This document shows positions 31,898-39,312 of a stretch of 39,312 nt of DNA, piece after piece. Each line of letters opens with the position of its first letter. Position 1 is the stretch's first letter. The position numbers and the translations under genes were made by a program. This stretch comes from an uncultured Clostridia bacterium (GTDB lineage: Bacteria > Bacillota > Clostridia > TANB77 > CAG-508): assembly GCA_934120395.1 (NCBI GenBank), contig CAKOTZ010000011.1, positions 1-39,312 on the forward strand. Reading direction: 5' to 3'. A model generated the notes under the pieces. That model was not told the DNA's origin, made no database searches, and saw nothing but the letters and a program-made list of their open reading frames with translations.

Positions 31898-34081
31898 TTA
31901 TGCTCTAATTTCATATTCGCCAACTGTATATTTTAAAATTCTTAATGAATCTCTTGCATCTACGGTGTTGTCTAAACTTACATCTGCAGCATAAAAATAT
32001 ACCTTTTCGTCTAAATTATATTCTCCTACAACATATTTTAAAATTCTTAGTGAATCTCTTGCATCTACAGTACCATCACCATTTACATCTCCATATTTCA
32101 CGACCTGATATTCACAACCATCTATTGTAACAATCATTCCTGTTCCAATTAATCTTGTACCATCAGCAATTTCTGTTCCATTTTTTTCTTTTGCATTAAC
32201 ACTTTTCTCATTAAAGCCTTTTTTTATAATCTCCAAAGTTACCTCTGGTGAACAATTTATTATTTTATTATAATCATCCATCCAAAAATTATTCGCCGGT
32301 GTTGGTTCAGGCTCTGGAGTTGGAGTCGGATTGATAGGTTCATCATTTTGAACTAATTCTAAATATTTAGATGCTACATATCCTATTTTGCCACTAACAG
32401 TTTGTACTTTATCCCAATCTAGTCCATTTGCATTTGCAACATTTTTTTCTAATCTTGTTAGCAAGCTTCCAGTTGTTAATGATGTTATTACTGCCGAATC
32501 AGTTGTTGGTTGCTCACGTAATTTTAATGAACCGTTTGCAATTACCTTTACAATTTCTCCCTTTAAATCTGAAGAAGATTCTCCTAAAAATTTTCTGGCT
32601 AAATATCCTTGACTTCCATCTGCCAATTTAACACGATCCCAAGTATAGCCATCTAATACATATTTTCCAGCTTCTATTCTTGTAAGCTGTGTTCCAGAAT
32701 ACAGCTTTGTAATTACTGTAGTCCCACTTAATCCAGGTCCATTTCTCAGATTTACATTATCTTTAACATAAACTGCATCATTAGCGTTAACAATATCATC
32801 TAATTTATTTAAATAAATTGTTTCAATGTATCCTTTTCTACCGTCATCCATTACAACCTTGTCCCACAATAATCCATCTTTATATGTTCCACCTTTTTCT
32901 ATACGAAGTAATTTATCTCCCTTATTTACATAACAAATCGCAGGTGCCCAAGTATTGTCCTCTGTTCTAAACATAATTCCGTCCTTGTTTAATTCAACAT
33001 TTTCCGTTACTATTGTAAAACCTTCTTGTGGCAAAGCAGATATTGTATTTGGCATATTTTCATAAAATGGAATAACAAAATTATAATTTTGTTCAATCAT
33101 TCCTAAATTTAAATAAGCACTATATATTCTTTTTCCCTCGTTAGTTGGCGCTTGAATATTTTGCTGATATTGATGACTATACAATGAATTATCAGAGCTG
33201 TCTACATCAAATTTTTCTAAGTATAAAGTATTTTGCCCTCTCCCTATGTAGTTTTTTGCAATTGTTTTAGTTCCCTCTTTTATAGATTTTTCAGGCGAAT
33301 TCCATCCTTTTGCTTGTGCATATTTTAGTCCTCTTTCAACTGCTCCTGCACCTGATGTTGCACCTATATTAAAAAAATTAAAGTATCCTTCATATCCCTC
33401 AATGTTTCCAGAAACAGAACCACTAGGTCCTCCTCCAGATATTATAATTTCCTGTTTTATCCTAGATGCTATGTGGTATGGACTAACTCCAGCTTCTTTT
33501 CCTGCTTCTATTATTATTGTAGAAAATTTAGCATCTACATAATTTTCATTATTATAATAAGCACGAATTGATTGATTATTCATAAATGTTCCATTTAAAA
33601 TACTTTCAATTCCCTCTTCAGTATATGCACCATCTATATATGACAAAGTTTCAAATTGATATACATTTGAACTATCTAAAAAATTTCTAGGATCTAAATA
33701 ATAACTTAAAGCCTTTGTAGATGCACAGTACCAATTGCTGCCATCATATACCTTATTACCACATGTTGAACATAACCATTCTCCAGATTTATTTTGGATT
33801 AGGCTTCTTCCATGATGTGCCGTTGTTTCATTATATACCACAGTATCCCAATCTAAGCCTGTATATAAAATTGTAAAATTCCAGTTTGGATGTTGATTTT
33901 TTAACTCTCTTAATTTATCCTTATAACCTGGATAACGCCCTTCATCTATATTATCTATGTTTGTCTGTTCTCTATATTGATTTGCATAGGTTTTTTTTAT
34001 TATTAAAGTAGAAAATATTATACATAAAATTAAAGTTGCTATTACGATTTTCTCTAGATATTTTTTTATATTTAACATCAT
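31898..34081 (-). CDS. Secreted N-acetylglucosaminidase with SH3b repeats and a C-terminal dockerin
   Basis: 727 residues. Signal-anchor or signal peptide at about 10-33. Residues about 45-345 resemble the GH73-like glucosaminidase of clostridial wall enzymes: HPNWNFTILYTGLDWDTVV, a Cys-rich insert (CSTCGNKV, then a further WYC), YYLDPRNFLDSSNVYQFETL, HIASRIKQEIIISGGG with candidate catalytic Glu, and NFFNIGATSGAG. Three SH3b-type repeats follow, each with a R-NGPGLSGT- or LREQPTTDS-type turn and a DGxxGY motif. A Pro/Glu linker leads to a dockerin: GDVNGDGTVDARDSLRILKY and ADVSLDNTVDARDSLRILKY. It should cut glycan strands in peptidoglycan, and the dockerin implies docking to a cohesin such as those of its neighbours. 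Confidence 0.85.
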   Translation of the reverse strand: MMLNIKKYLEKIVIATLILCIIFSTLIIKKTYANQYREQTNIDNIDEGRYPGYKDKLRELKNQHPNWNFTILYTGLDWDTVVYNETTAHHGRSLIQNKSGEWLCSTCGNKVYDGSNWYCASTKALSYYLDPRNFLDSSNVYQFETLSYIDGAYTEEGIESILNGTFMNNQSIRAYYNNENYVDAKFSTIIIEAGKEAGVSPYHIASRIKQEIIISGGGPSGSVSGNIEGYEGYFNFFNIGATSGAGAVERGLKYAQAKGWNSPEKSIKEGTKTIAKNYIGRGQNTLYLEKFDVDSSDNSLYSHQYQQNIQAPTNEGKRIYSAYLNLGMIEQNYNFVIPFYENMPNTISALPQEGFTIVTENVELNKDGIMFRTEDNTWAPAICYVNKGDKLLRIEKGGTYKDGLLWDKVVMDDGRKGYIETIYLNKLDDIVNANDAVYVKDNVNLRNGPGLSGTTVITKLYSGTQLTRIEAGKYVLDGYTWDRVKLADGSQGYLARKFLGESSSDLKGEIVKVIANGSLKLREQPTTDSAVITSLTTGSLLTRLEKNVANANGLDWDKVQTVSGKIGYVASKYLELVQNDEPINPTPTPEPEPTPANNFWMDDYNKIINCSPEVTLEIIKKGFNEKSVNAKEKNGTEIADGTRLIGTGMIVTIDGCEYQVVKYGDVNGDGTVDARDSLRILKYVVGEYNLDEKVYFYAADVSLDNTVDARDSLRILKYTVGEYEIRA

Positions 34082-34163
34082 TTTTTCTCCTAATTTTACT
34101 TATTATCTTGCTAAAAATATCACTTTTTATCTACTAAAGTATATCACTGTTATATTTTAGAAG

Positions 34164-34988
34164 TCAATACAACAAATCTCTATATTCTCTTTTTCCTTTT
34201 GCAACATTCAATATTTTTACTGCATCTAATATTCCTATTTTTTCTTTGTAATCTTTATTAATTGCTTGTATAGCTTCTTCTGATAAATCTATTCTTCCTT
34301 TGACCTGATTTAAAGTAGTTACAGCGTCTATAATGTTTATTTTTCCATCTCCGTTTACATCTCCATAAATAATTATCGTATACTCTGTTCCATCAATGGT
34401 AACTTTACTTCCATTTTTTAAATATGTTATTTGTGTATTTATATCAACTTTTTTATTATTAACAGCTTTTTCTATATCTCTATATGTTATGTTGTCGTCA
34501 CTGTCATTCAACAAAAATGATATAGCTCTTTTATTAGTTGCACCAAAATTAAATTCTTTTATCATTCTACTTTGTTTATCATTTTTTATCTTAATATTTA
34601 AAATTAATTCTTGATTATCAACAGTTTGCAAAATTGGTGTCTCCATTCCCTTTGCCATTACTTTTATTTGTCCTGTTACATTTTGCTCGTCTTCTCTTAC
34701 TTTAAATGTAAAACTTGCTAAATCATTTACACCTGTTGTTGTGGAACCTGTTATAATTCTTTTCCCACTTCCTTCTTGTCCACTACTTGTAATAAAATCA
34801 AATATGCCCGTATCTTGTACTTCTACACTATATGCTCCTAATAAAATATCTGATTTAATTTCTATTGTAAATTCTTGACCTGGTATTACTGTTTTTTCTT
34901 CGCTATATATATTTGCATTTGAATATGTTGCAAAACCAAGCCAAATTAAAATAAAAATTAATACACGATATAGTATTTCCTTTCTCAT
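34164..34988 (-). CDS. Secreted cohesin-dockerin adaptor protein
   Basis: 274 residues. Signal peptide at about 1-26. Cohesin-like domain at about 27-130 with TVIPGQEFTIEIKSDILLGA, IFDFITSSGQEGSGKRIITG and TTGVNDLASFTF, clearly a paralogue of the cohesin in the downstream membrane protein. A linker of about 60 residues follows, then a dockerin: a good first calcium loop YGDVNGDGKINIIDAVTTLN and a weaker second repeat (YKEKIGILDAVKILNVAKG) lacking the Asp/Asn series. A protein with both modules can bridge an anchor and an enzyme. RBS GAAAGGAG. It leads the three-gene surface cluster, directly after the tsf terminator. Confidence 0.8.
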   Translation of the reverse strand: MRKEILYRVLIFILIWLGFATYSNANIYSEEKTVIPGQEFTIEIKSDILLGAYSVEVQDTGIFDFITSSGQEGSGKRIITGSTTTGVNDLASFTFKVREDEQNVTGQIKVMAKGMETPILQTVDNQELILNIKIKNDKQSRMIKEFNFGATNKRAISFLLNDSDDNITYRDIEKAVNNKKVDINTQITYLKNGSKVTIDGTEYTIIIYGDVNGDGKINIIDAVTTLNQVKGRIDLSEEAIQAINKDYKEKIGILDAVKILNVAKGKREYRDLLY

Positions 34989-35008
34989 TTGTAAACTCCT
35001 TTCTTTCT

Positions 35009-35043
35009 AAAAAAGTACCTTTCTTATTTTCAAGAAAGGTACT
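35009..35043 (-). terminator. Terminator of the rpsB-tsf operon
   Basis: AGTACCTTTCTT (35014-35025) pairs with AAGAAAGGTACT (35032-35043), with six T next on the minus strand. Confidence 0.9.
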
Positions 35044-35060
35044 CTCATGTTTTAATATTC

Positions 35061-35939
35061 TTATTTGATTTGTTTCATTACTTCTTCTGCAAAGTTTTCT
35101 TCTTTCTTTTCAATTCCTTCGCCTTTTTCAAATCTTGCAAATCTCTTAACTTCTGCTCCCTTAGATTCAACTAATTTTCCAACTTTAGTATCTGGATCCT
35201 TAACAAAATCTTGATCTAATAAGCAAATTTCTCCATAGAATTTTCCAATTCTTCCTTTTACCATTTTTTCAGCAATTTCAGCAGGTTTTCCTTCGTTCAT
35301 AGCTTGAGCCTTTAATATTTCCATTTCTTTTTCTACAACTTCTGCTGGAACATCTGATTCTTTTAGGTATTCTGGTTTTGCAGCAGCAATTTGCATACAT
35401 AAATCACGTGCAAGTTCTTTTTCGCCTTTTGCCATATCCACTAAAACACCAATTTTACCATCTCCATGAATATAACTTTCTACTAATCCTTCTGTTTCAA
35501 AACGAACAAATCTTCTAATATTCATGTTTTCACCTATTGTAGCAATTTTATCAGTTAAAACTTCGCTAACTGTTTTACCTGCTACAGCTATAGATTCTTG
35601 ATTTAATAATTCTTCTAAATCTTTTGGATTCTTTTCTACTATTTGTTTTGCAACATCTGCTACAAAATTTCTAAATTCTTCATTTTTGCCTACAAAGTCT
35701 GTTTCAGCATTAACTTCTACTAACGCACCAATTTTTCTATCTTCTGACACATAATCACAAACTAAACCTTCAGCTGCAACTCTGTCAGATTTTTTAGCTG
35801 CTTTTGCAATTCCTCTTTCTCTTAAAAGTTCAATTGCCTTGTCCATATCTCCATTTGTTTCTGTTAATACTTTTTTGCAGTCCATCATACCTGCACCTGT
35901 TTTTTCTCTTAATGTTTTTACTTGTTCTGCTGTAATCAT
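35061..35939 (-). CDS. tsf: Elongation factor Ts
   Basis: 292 residues, complete. It exchanges GDP for GTP on EF-Tu. The UBA-like N-terminus has VKTLREKTGAGMMDCKKVL, followed by AIELLRERGIAKAAKKSDRVAAEG. The core has ALVEVNAETDFVGKNEEF with the TDFV loop that displaces Mg from EF-Tu, and LCMQIAAAKPEYL, LLDQDFVKD. RBS GGAGG. It is co-transcribed with rpsB, the usual pairing, with a long hairpin between them. Confidence 0.97.
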   Translation of the reverse strand: MITAEQVKTLREKTGAGMMDCKKVLTETNGDMDKAIELLRERGIAKAAKKSDRVAAEGLVCDYVSEDRKIGALVEVNAETDFVGKNEEFRNFVADVAKQIVEKNPKDLEELLNQESIAVAGKTVSEVLTDKIATIGENMNIRRFVRFETEGLVESYIHGDGKIGVLVDMAKGEKELARDLCMQIAAAKPEYLKESDVPAEVVEKEMEILKAQAMNEGKPAEIAEKMVKGRIGKFYGEICLLDQDFVKDPDTKVGKLVESKGAEVKRFARFEKGEGIEKKEENFAEEVMKQIK

Positions 35940-35962
35940 TACATAATCCTCCTTTATTCTAT

Positions 35963-36012
35963 AATAGGGCTAATGCAAGTAGAAATATATTTTTCTTTTA
36001 CAAAGCCCTATT
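35963..36012 (-). promoter_or_regulatory. Long hairpin in the rpsB-tsf spacer
   Basis: AATAGGGCT (35963-35971) pairs with AGCCCTATT (36004-36012) around a 32-base loop. There is no T-tract directly after the stem on the minus strand. It may tune tsf relative to rpsB or stabilise the mRNA. Confidence 0.5.
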
Positions 36013-36022
36013 TTTGTAATAT

Positions 36023-36790
36023 CTATTTTTCTTCAGCTACAACTTGTTCCATATCTTTAACTTCTTCTGATATTTTTTGTGTTGCTTCTTCTACTGTCTC
36101 CATTGTTTCACCTTGTCTTCCTTCTATAACAGCATTTGCCATAACATCAGCAATTAATTTAACTGCACGTATAGCATCGTCATTTCCTGGAATTGGGAAA
36201 TCAACATCTTCTGGATTACAATTTGTATCAATTAAACCTACAACTGGAATGTTTAATTTTCTTGCTTCTAATATTGCAATTCTTTCTTTTTTAGGATCAA
36301 CTACAAAAAGTGCACCTGGTAAACGTTTCATTTCTTTAATACCACCAAGATTTCTTTCAAGTTTTTCCATTTCTTTCTTTAGATTTATAACTTCCTTTTT
36401 AGGTAATAATTCAAAAGTTCCATCTTCTTGCATTTCTTCTAATTTTTTTAATCTTTCAACTCTTTTTTGAATTGTATTATAGTTAGTAAGCATTCCACCT
36501 AACCATCTTTGATCTACATAGTACATATTACATTTTTGAGCTGCTTCTTTTATACATTCTTGAGCTTGTTTCTTTGTTCCAACAAATAGAATGTCCTTTC
36601 CTTCTTCAGCTTGTTCTTTAATAAATTCATAAGCCTCATCTAATTTTTTTGATGTTTTTTGCAAATCAATAATATGGATTCCATTTCTAGCTTGAAATAT
36701 ATATTCAGCCATTTTTGGATCCCATCTTCTTGTTTGATGTCCAAAATGAACACCTGCTTCTAATAATTGTTTCATAGCTACTACTGCCAT
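36023..36790 (-). CDS. rpsB: Ribosomal protein S2
   Basis: 255 residues, typical. Landmarks are MKQLLEAGVHFGHQTRRWDP, YIFQARNGIHIIDLQKT, FVGTKKQAQECIKEAA, YVDQRWLGGMLTNYNTIQKR, PGALFVVDPKKERIAILEAR and PVVGLIDTNCNPEDVDFPIP. The acidic C-terminal tail is common in Firmicutes. The promoter TTGCAA-17-TATATT lies about 110 bases upstream. The leader contains a small hairpin near 36829-36848, where S2 autoregulation might act, though I cannot match it to a known S2 leader. Confidence 0.97.
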   Translation of the reverse strand: MAVVAMKQLLEAGVHFGHQTRRWDPKMAEYIFQARNGIHIIDLQKTSKKLDEAYEFIKEQAEEGKDILFVGTKKQAQECIKEAAQKCNMYYVDQRWLGGMLTNYNTIQKRVERLKKLEEMQEDGTFELLPKKEVINLKKEMEKLERNLGGIKEMKRLPGALFVVDPKKERIAILEARKLNIPVVGLIDTNCNPEDVDFPIPGNDDAIRAVKLIADVMANAVIEGRQGETMETVEEATQKISEEVKDMEQVVAEEK

Positions 36791-36899
36791 TTTAAAATTC
36801 CTCCTCTTTGTTTTTCCTCCATGTATTATAAGCGTTCAAGAACACTTTTATAAAAAAGCACAATCTTAAACTAGATACATGTGTGTTTTTAACTATCTT

Positions 36900-36928
36900 A
36901 ATATATCATACATTTTTTACAATTGCAA
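36900..36928 (-). promoter_or_regulatory. Promoter of rpsB-tsf
   Basis: TTGCAA (36923-36928), 17-base spacer, TATATT (36900-36905) on the minus strand. Confidence 0.65.
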
Positions 36929-36935
36929 GATTTAT

Positions 36936-37601
36936 TTATATTTTTCTGAAAACTCCAGCAACTTTTCCAAGAATTTTGCAATCTTGAACTATAATTGGAT
37001 CCATTGTGCTATTTTCAGGTTGTAATCTAATACAATTTTTTTCTTTATAGAAAGTTTTTACTGTTGCTTCATCTTCTATTAATGCTACAACTATTTCACC
37101 ATTATTTGCGTTACTTTGTTTTTTCACTAAAATATAATCACCGTCTAAGATGCCAGCTTCTATCATGCTTTCGCCTCTAACTGTTAGCATAAAACTTTCA
37201 CTGTTTCCAACAAAATCTATTGGAATAGGAAATGTATCTGTTACATTTTCAACTGCTAAAATAGGAGCTCCAGCTGTAATTTTACCAATAACAGGCACAT
37301 TTACCATTTCTTTTTCTGAATAAAGCCCCTTATCACTTTGTTCATTTTTTTCAAGCCCACCTTTTAATAATTTGAGTGTTCTACCTTTTTGTTGTTCTTT
37401 TTTTATATAGCCTTTTTCTTCTAGCTTATTTAAATATCCATGTACAGTAGCTGTTGATTTTAAACCTGTTGCCTTGCCAATTTCTCTTACTGAAGGCGGA
37501 TATCCTTTTGTTTTTATTTGTTTTTCTATGAATTTTAATATAGCTTCTTCTCTATTATTTAATCCATCTAAATTAATTTTTTTACGCAAATTACAACACA
37601 T
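36936..37601 (-). CDS. lexA: LexA repressor
   Basis: About 222 residues. The start must lie downstream of the promoter at 37619-37648, so the longer frame is rejected. ATG at 37601 follows GAGGG with almost no spacing, and a TTG four codons later (37589) is better spaced; either is possible. The N-terminal winged helix has NNREEAILKFIEKQIKTKGY, PPSVREIGKATGLKSTATVH and LEEKGYIKKE. The cleavage site is Ala-Gly in KITAGAPILAVEN. The catalytic Ser is in VRGESMIEAGILDGDYILV and the Lys in VALIEDEATVKTFY. It represses SOS genes and self-cleaves when RecA is active. Confidence 0.95.
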   Translation of the reverse strand: MCCNLRKKINLDGLNNREEAILKFIEKQIKTKGYPPSVREIGKATGLKSTATVHGYLNKLEEKGYIKKEQQKGRTLKLLKGGLEKNEQSDKGLYSEKEMVNVPVIGKITAGAPILAVENVTDTFPIPIDFVGNSESFMLTVRGESMIEAGILDGDYILVKKQSNANNGEIVVALIEDEATVKTFYKEKNCIRLQPENSTMDPIIVQDCKILGKVAGVFRKI

Positions 37602-37618
37602 CCCTCTATTTTTTATAA

Positions 37619-37658
37619 AGTATATCATAAGGCAACGCAATAAGTCAAACAAAAGTTT
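37619..37658 (-). promoter_or_regulatory. lexA promoter with a possible degenerate SOS box
   Basis: TTGACT (37643-37648), 18-base spacer, TATACT (37619-37624) on the minus strand, inside the 3' end of the mrnC region. Overlapping the -35 is the palindrome AAAC-N4-GTTT (37647-37658), close to the GAAC-N4-GTTC LexA box of Firmicutes but with both outer bases changed. Operator status is tentative. Confidence 0.5.
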
Positions 37659-38074
37659 TATTCTTTATTCTGTTTTATACACATATCTAATATTTCTTTT
37701 AATCTTTCATCTTTTTGAGTTAAATACAAGTATCCTATTAATCCCTCTAGCGCTGTAGCATACATATAGTCCTTTAATTCAGCATTCTTTGGCAAATGAT
37801 GGTTTTCTGTATTTCTTGTTCTTCTTACAATGTCTTTTTCTTCTTCTGTTAATTTTTTCTCTATTCTGTATAAGGTTTCAGCTTGTGCTGCAGCTTTCAC
37901 ATATTTTATAGATTCAATATGTAATTTGTTTGGTTTTAAACCTGTTTCATTTACCAATTTATTTCTTACGTATAGTTCATATACACAATCTCCAATGTAT
38001 GCCCAAATTAATGGTGACATATTGTTTACTTCTATTTCTTCTTTTTTTATTTCAAATATATCATATAGATTCAA
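37658..38074 (-). CDS. mrnC: Mini-RNase III (MrnC)
   Basis: 138 residues from a TTG start with GGAGGAATAGTAA in front. It is an RNase III catalytic domain without a dsRNA-binding domain. MSPLIWAYIGDCVYELYVRN holds the conserved E/D cluster, and KYVKAAAQAETL, RRTRNTENHHLPKNAEL and YMYATALEGLIGYLYL complete the site, with the second catalytic Glu in ALEG. In Bacillus it matures 23S rRNA ends. It follows rbgA by four bases, so two ribosome-biogenesis factors are translated together. Confidence 0.93.
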   Translation of the reverse strand: MNLYDIFEIKKEEIEVNNMSPLIWAYIGDCVYELYVRNKLVNETGLKPNKLHIESIKYVKAAAQAETLYRIEKKLTEEEKDIVRRTRNTENHHLPKNAELKDYMYATALEGLIGYLYLTQKDERLKEILDMCIKQNKE

Positions 38075-38078
38075 ATTA

Positions 38079-39005
38079 CTATTCCTCCGTCTTTTCCAAA
38101 CTTATTCTTCCTAATTTTCCGCTTCTAAAATCGTCTAATATAATTCCCGCTGTTTTTTCATAATCTATTCTACCACCAGACATCAAAGCTCCTCTTTTTT
38201 GTCCAATTGCTTCCATATATGCAAGAATCACATCATTTGCTTCTTCAATATCAATATTGTATCTCGTCTTTAAATTTTCTGGATAATTGTTTATCAGGTA
38301 TTTTAGTAAATTATATGCAATATCGGTCTTTTCTAATATGTCTTCTTTTATTGTTCCTGTAAACGCTAAGTATAATGCCGTTCCTTCACTATCTAATTTT
38401 GGCCATAATACACCTGGTGTATCTAGTAGTTCTATCGATTTATCTAACCTTACCCATTGTTTTTGTCTTGTTACCCCAGGCTTATTTCCCACTTTAGCTG
38501 AAACCTTTTTTGTAAGTCTATTAATATATGAAGATTTTCCAACATTAGGTATCCCTAATACAAGTACCCTAATAGCTCGTCCCACTTTTCCCTTCTGTGC
38601 ATCTTTTTTTAGTTCTTCTTGCATTACTTCTCTTACCTTTTCTAAAGATTCTTTTATTCCTTTTCCTTGATTGCAATCAGCTAATACAGCTGATATATCC
38701 TGTTTTTTAAAAAAATTTATCCATTTTTTATTTTCTTTTTCTTCTGACAAATCACTTTTGTTTAATAAAACAACTCTTTTTTTATTTTTAAGCACATCAT
38801 CTAAGTCTGGATTATGGCTTGACAGTGGTATTCTTGCATCTAACACTTCTACAACAACATCAATTATTTTTAGGTCCTGTATTATTTGTTTTTTAGTCTT
38901 AGCCATATGTCCAGGATACCAGTTAATTCCGACTGATGGTAAACTTTTTTGACTATCATTATTTTTCTTTTCTACTCTAATTTTTCTTTTTTGATACATA
39001 TCCAT
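38079..39005 (-). CDS. rbgA: Ribosome biogenesis GTPase RbgA/YlqF
   Basis: About 308 residues from MDMYQKRKIRVEK, chosen because AAGGAAGTG precedes it; the longest frame starts 12 codons earlier. It is a circularly permuted GTPase. INWYPGHMAKTKKQI is the RbgA signature, then VVVEVLDARIPLSSHNPDLD, G4 LLNKSDLS, G5 ADCNQGKG, then G1 LGIPNVGKSSYINRL, G2 GNKPGVTRQ and G3 LLDTPGVLWPK. The C-terminal domain (YNIDIEEANDVILAYMEAIG to RRGALMSGG-type, with FRSGKLGRISLE) binds the ribosome. It drives late 50S assembly. Confidence 0.95.
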   Translation of the reverse strand: MDMYQKRKIRVEKKNNDSQKSLPSVGINWYPGHMAKTKKQIIQDLKIIDVVVEVLDARIPLSSHNPDLDDVLKNKKRVVLLNKSDLSEEKENKKWINFFKKQDISAVLADCNQGKGIKESLEKVREVMQEELKKDAQKGKVGRAIRVLVLGIPNVGKSSYINRLTKKVSAKVGNKPGVTRQKQWVRLDKSIELLDTPGVLWPKLDSEGTALYLAFTGTIKEDILEKTDIAYNLLKYLINNYPENLKTRYNIDIEEANDVILAYMEAIGQKRGALMSGGRIDYEKTAGIILDDFRSGKLGRISLEKTEE

Positions 39006-39018
39006 TTTAATCACTTCC

Positions 39019-39312
39019 TTATTCATCACTATTATTTTCACTTAAATATTTATTGTAAAATTCATCCATTGAGGAAATATATTTTTGATCTTGTATAACT
39101 CTAAATTTTTCATGTTCTTTTTCAGCTTTTTCTACTGCTTCTTTATGAGATATGCTCCCGCTATTATTTAATATTTCTTTTCTTCTAAATTTTAATAAAT
39201 CATCAGTTGCATCTATCCAATCCTTCATTGTCATTACATGTCTTTGTTTTGCTTCATCTTCGGCAAATACTAAAAACATATTTGTTAAATCTTTTAAATT
39301 ATTCATTTCTTC
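39019..39312 (-). CDS. C-terminal part of a RhuM-family protein (cut by the window edge)
   Basis: At least 95 residues; the frame is still open at the window end, and the first ATG at 39306 is probably internal. The visible part, NLKDLTNMFLVFAEDEAKQR, then MTMKDWIDATDDLLKFRRKE, NNSGSISHKEAVEKAEKEHE and KYISSMDEFYNKYL, matches the C-terminal domain of RhuM proteins (named from a Salmonella pathogenicity island, function unknown, often on mobile or defence islands). It ends 13 bases before the RbgA start, so an accessory gene abuts a core operon. Without the N-terminus I cannot tell whether it is intact. Confidence 0.7.
   Translation of the reverse strand, partial: EEMNNLKDLTNMFLVFAEDEAKQRHVMTMKDWIDATDDLLKFRRKEILNNSGSISHKEAVEKAEKEHEKFRVIQDQKYISSMDEFYNKYLSENNSDE

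Noticed and set aside
35922..36470. A 182-codon plus-strand frame over rpsB
   Set aside because: Antisense shadow of ribosomal protein S2.
1..39312. CRISPR array or insertion sequence with terminal repeats
   Set aside because: No regularly spaced direct repeats and no intact transposase or integrase were seen in any frame.

Overview
The window is AT-rich (by eye near 30% GC), has long clean ORFs with strong GGAGG-type ribosome binding sites, and carries clostridial markers (spoVG, spoIIIAA, mini-RNase III, RbgA/YlqF, NifS/NifU, YfhO, dockerins). It looks like a low-GC member of the Clostridia, probably an uncultured gut lineage; the exact taxon cannot be read from it. Almost every gene lies on the minus strand. 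Exceptions are a TraX-like gene and one tRNA-Leu.

Layout. 1-397: no ORF, but a strongly structured stretch that is a candidate noncoding RNA (minus), ending in a terminator and followed by the promoter and RBS of a gene beyond the left edge. 398-6401: a GT4 glycosyltransferase, TraX, a frameshifted orphan spoIIIAA, nifS-nifU, and a decayed phage lysis cassette (amidase plus a broken holin) just downstream of tRNA-Gln(CTG). 6439-13121: the lower-glycolysis operon gap-pgk-tpiA-gpmI-eno, with a YezG/DUF600-type immunity protein gene inserted between gpmI and eno. 13330-16058: a 77-residue repeat-containing protein of unknown function, a frameshifted mtaB and a lone mreB.

16308-22106 is the most unusual part. 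It is a four-gene, one-direction block between terminators: an MccF-like serine peptidase (S66), a Nudix domain fused to a MurA-type enolpyruvyl transferase, a nucleotidyltransferase whose C-terminal half looks like a degenerate tyrosyl-tRNA-synthetase fold, and a second-type TyrRS with an altered substrate pocket. A perfect TTGACA-17-TATAAT promoter precedes the last three. Enolpyruvyl transferase chemistry occurs in nucleoside antibiotic pathways, MccF-type peptidases give self-immunity to aminoacyl-nucleotide Trojan-horse compounds, and duplicate synthetases are a classic self-resistance device. I therefore propose, as inference, a small biosynthetic and immunity locus for a tyrosyl-nucleotide-like inhibitor.

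22125-28168: an envelope glycosylation locus (YfhO, small flippase-like protein, CsbB/GtrB-type GT2, GT-C membrane protein, and a small FxLYD-like membrane protein). 28318-30333: spoVG, tRNA-Leu(TAG), a membrane diguanylate cyclase and tRNA-Leu(CAA). 30402-34988: three secreted proteins with cohesin and dockerin modules, one a putative wall glucosaminidase, which together could form a miniature surface complex. 35061-39312: core genes tsf, rpsB, lexA, mrnC and rbgA/ylqF, and the 3' end of a RhuM-family gene cut by the window edge.

Two conserved genes (spoIIIAA, mtaB) each carry what looks like one extra base at a conserved motif. These are either real lesions or assembly errors.
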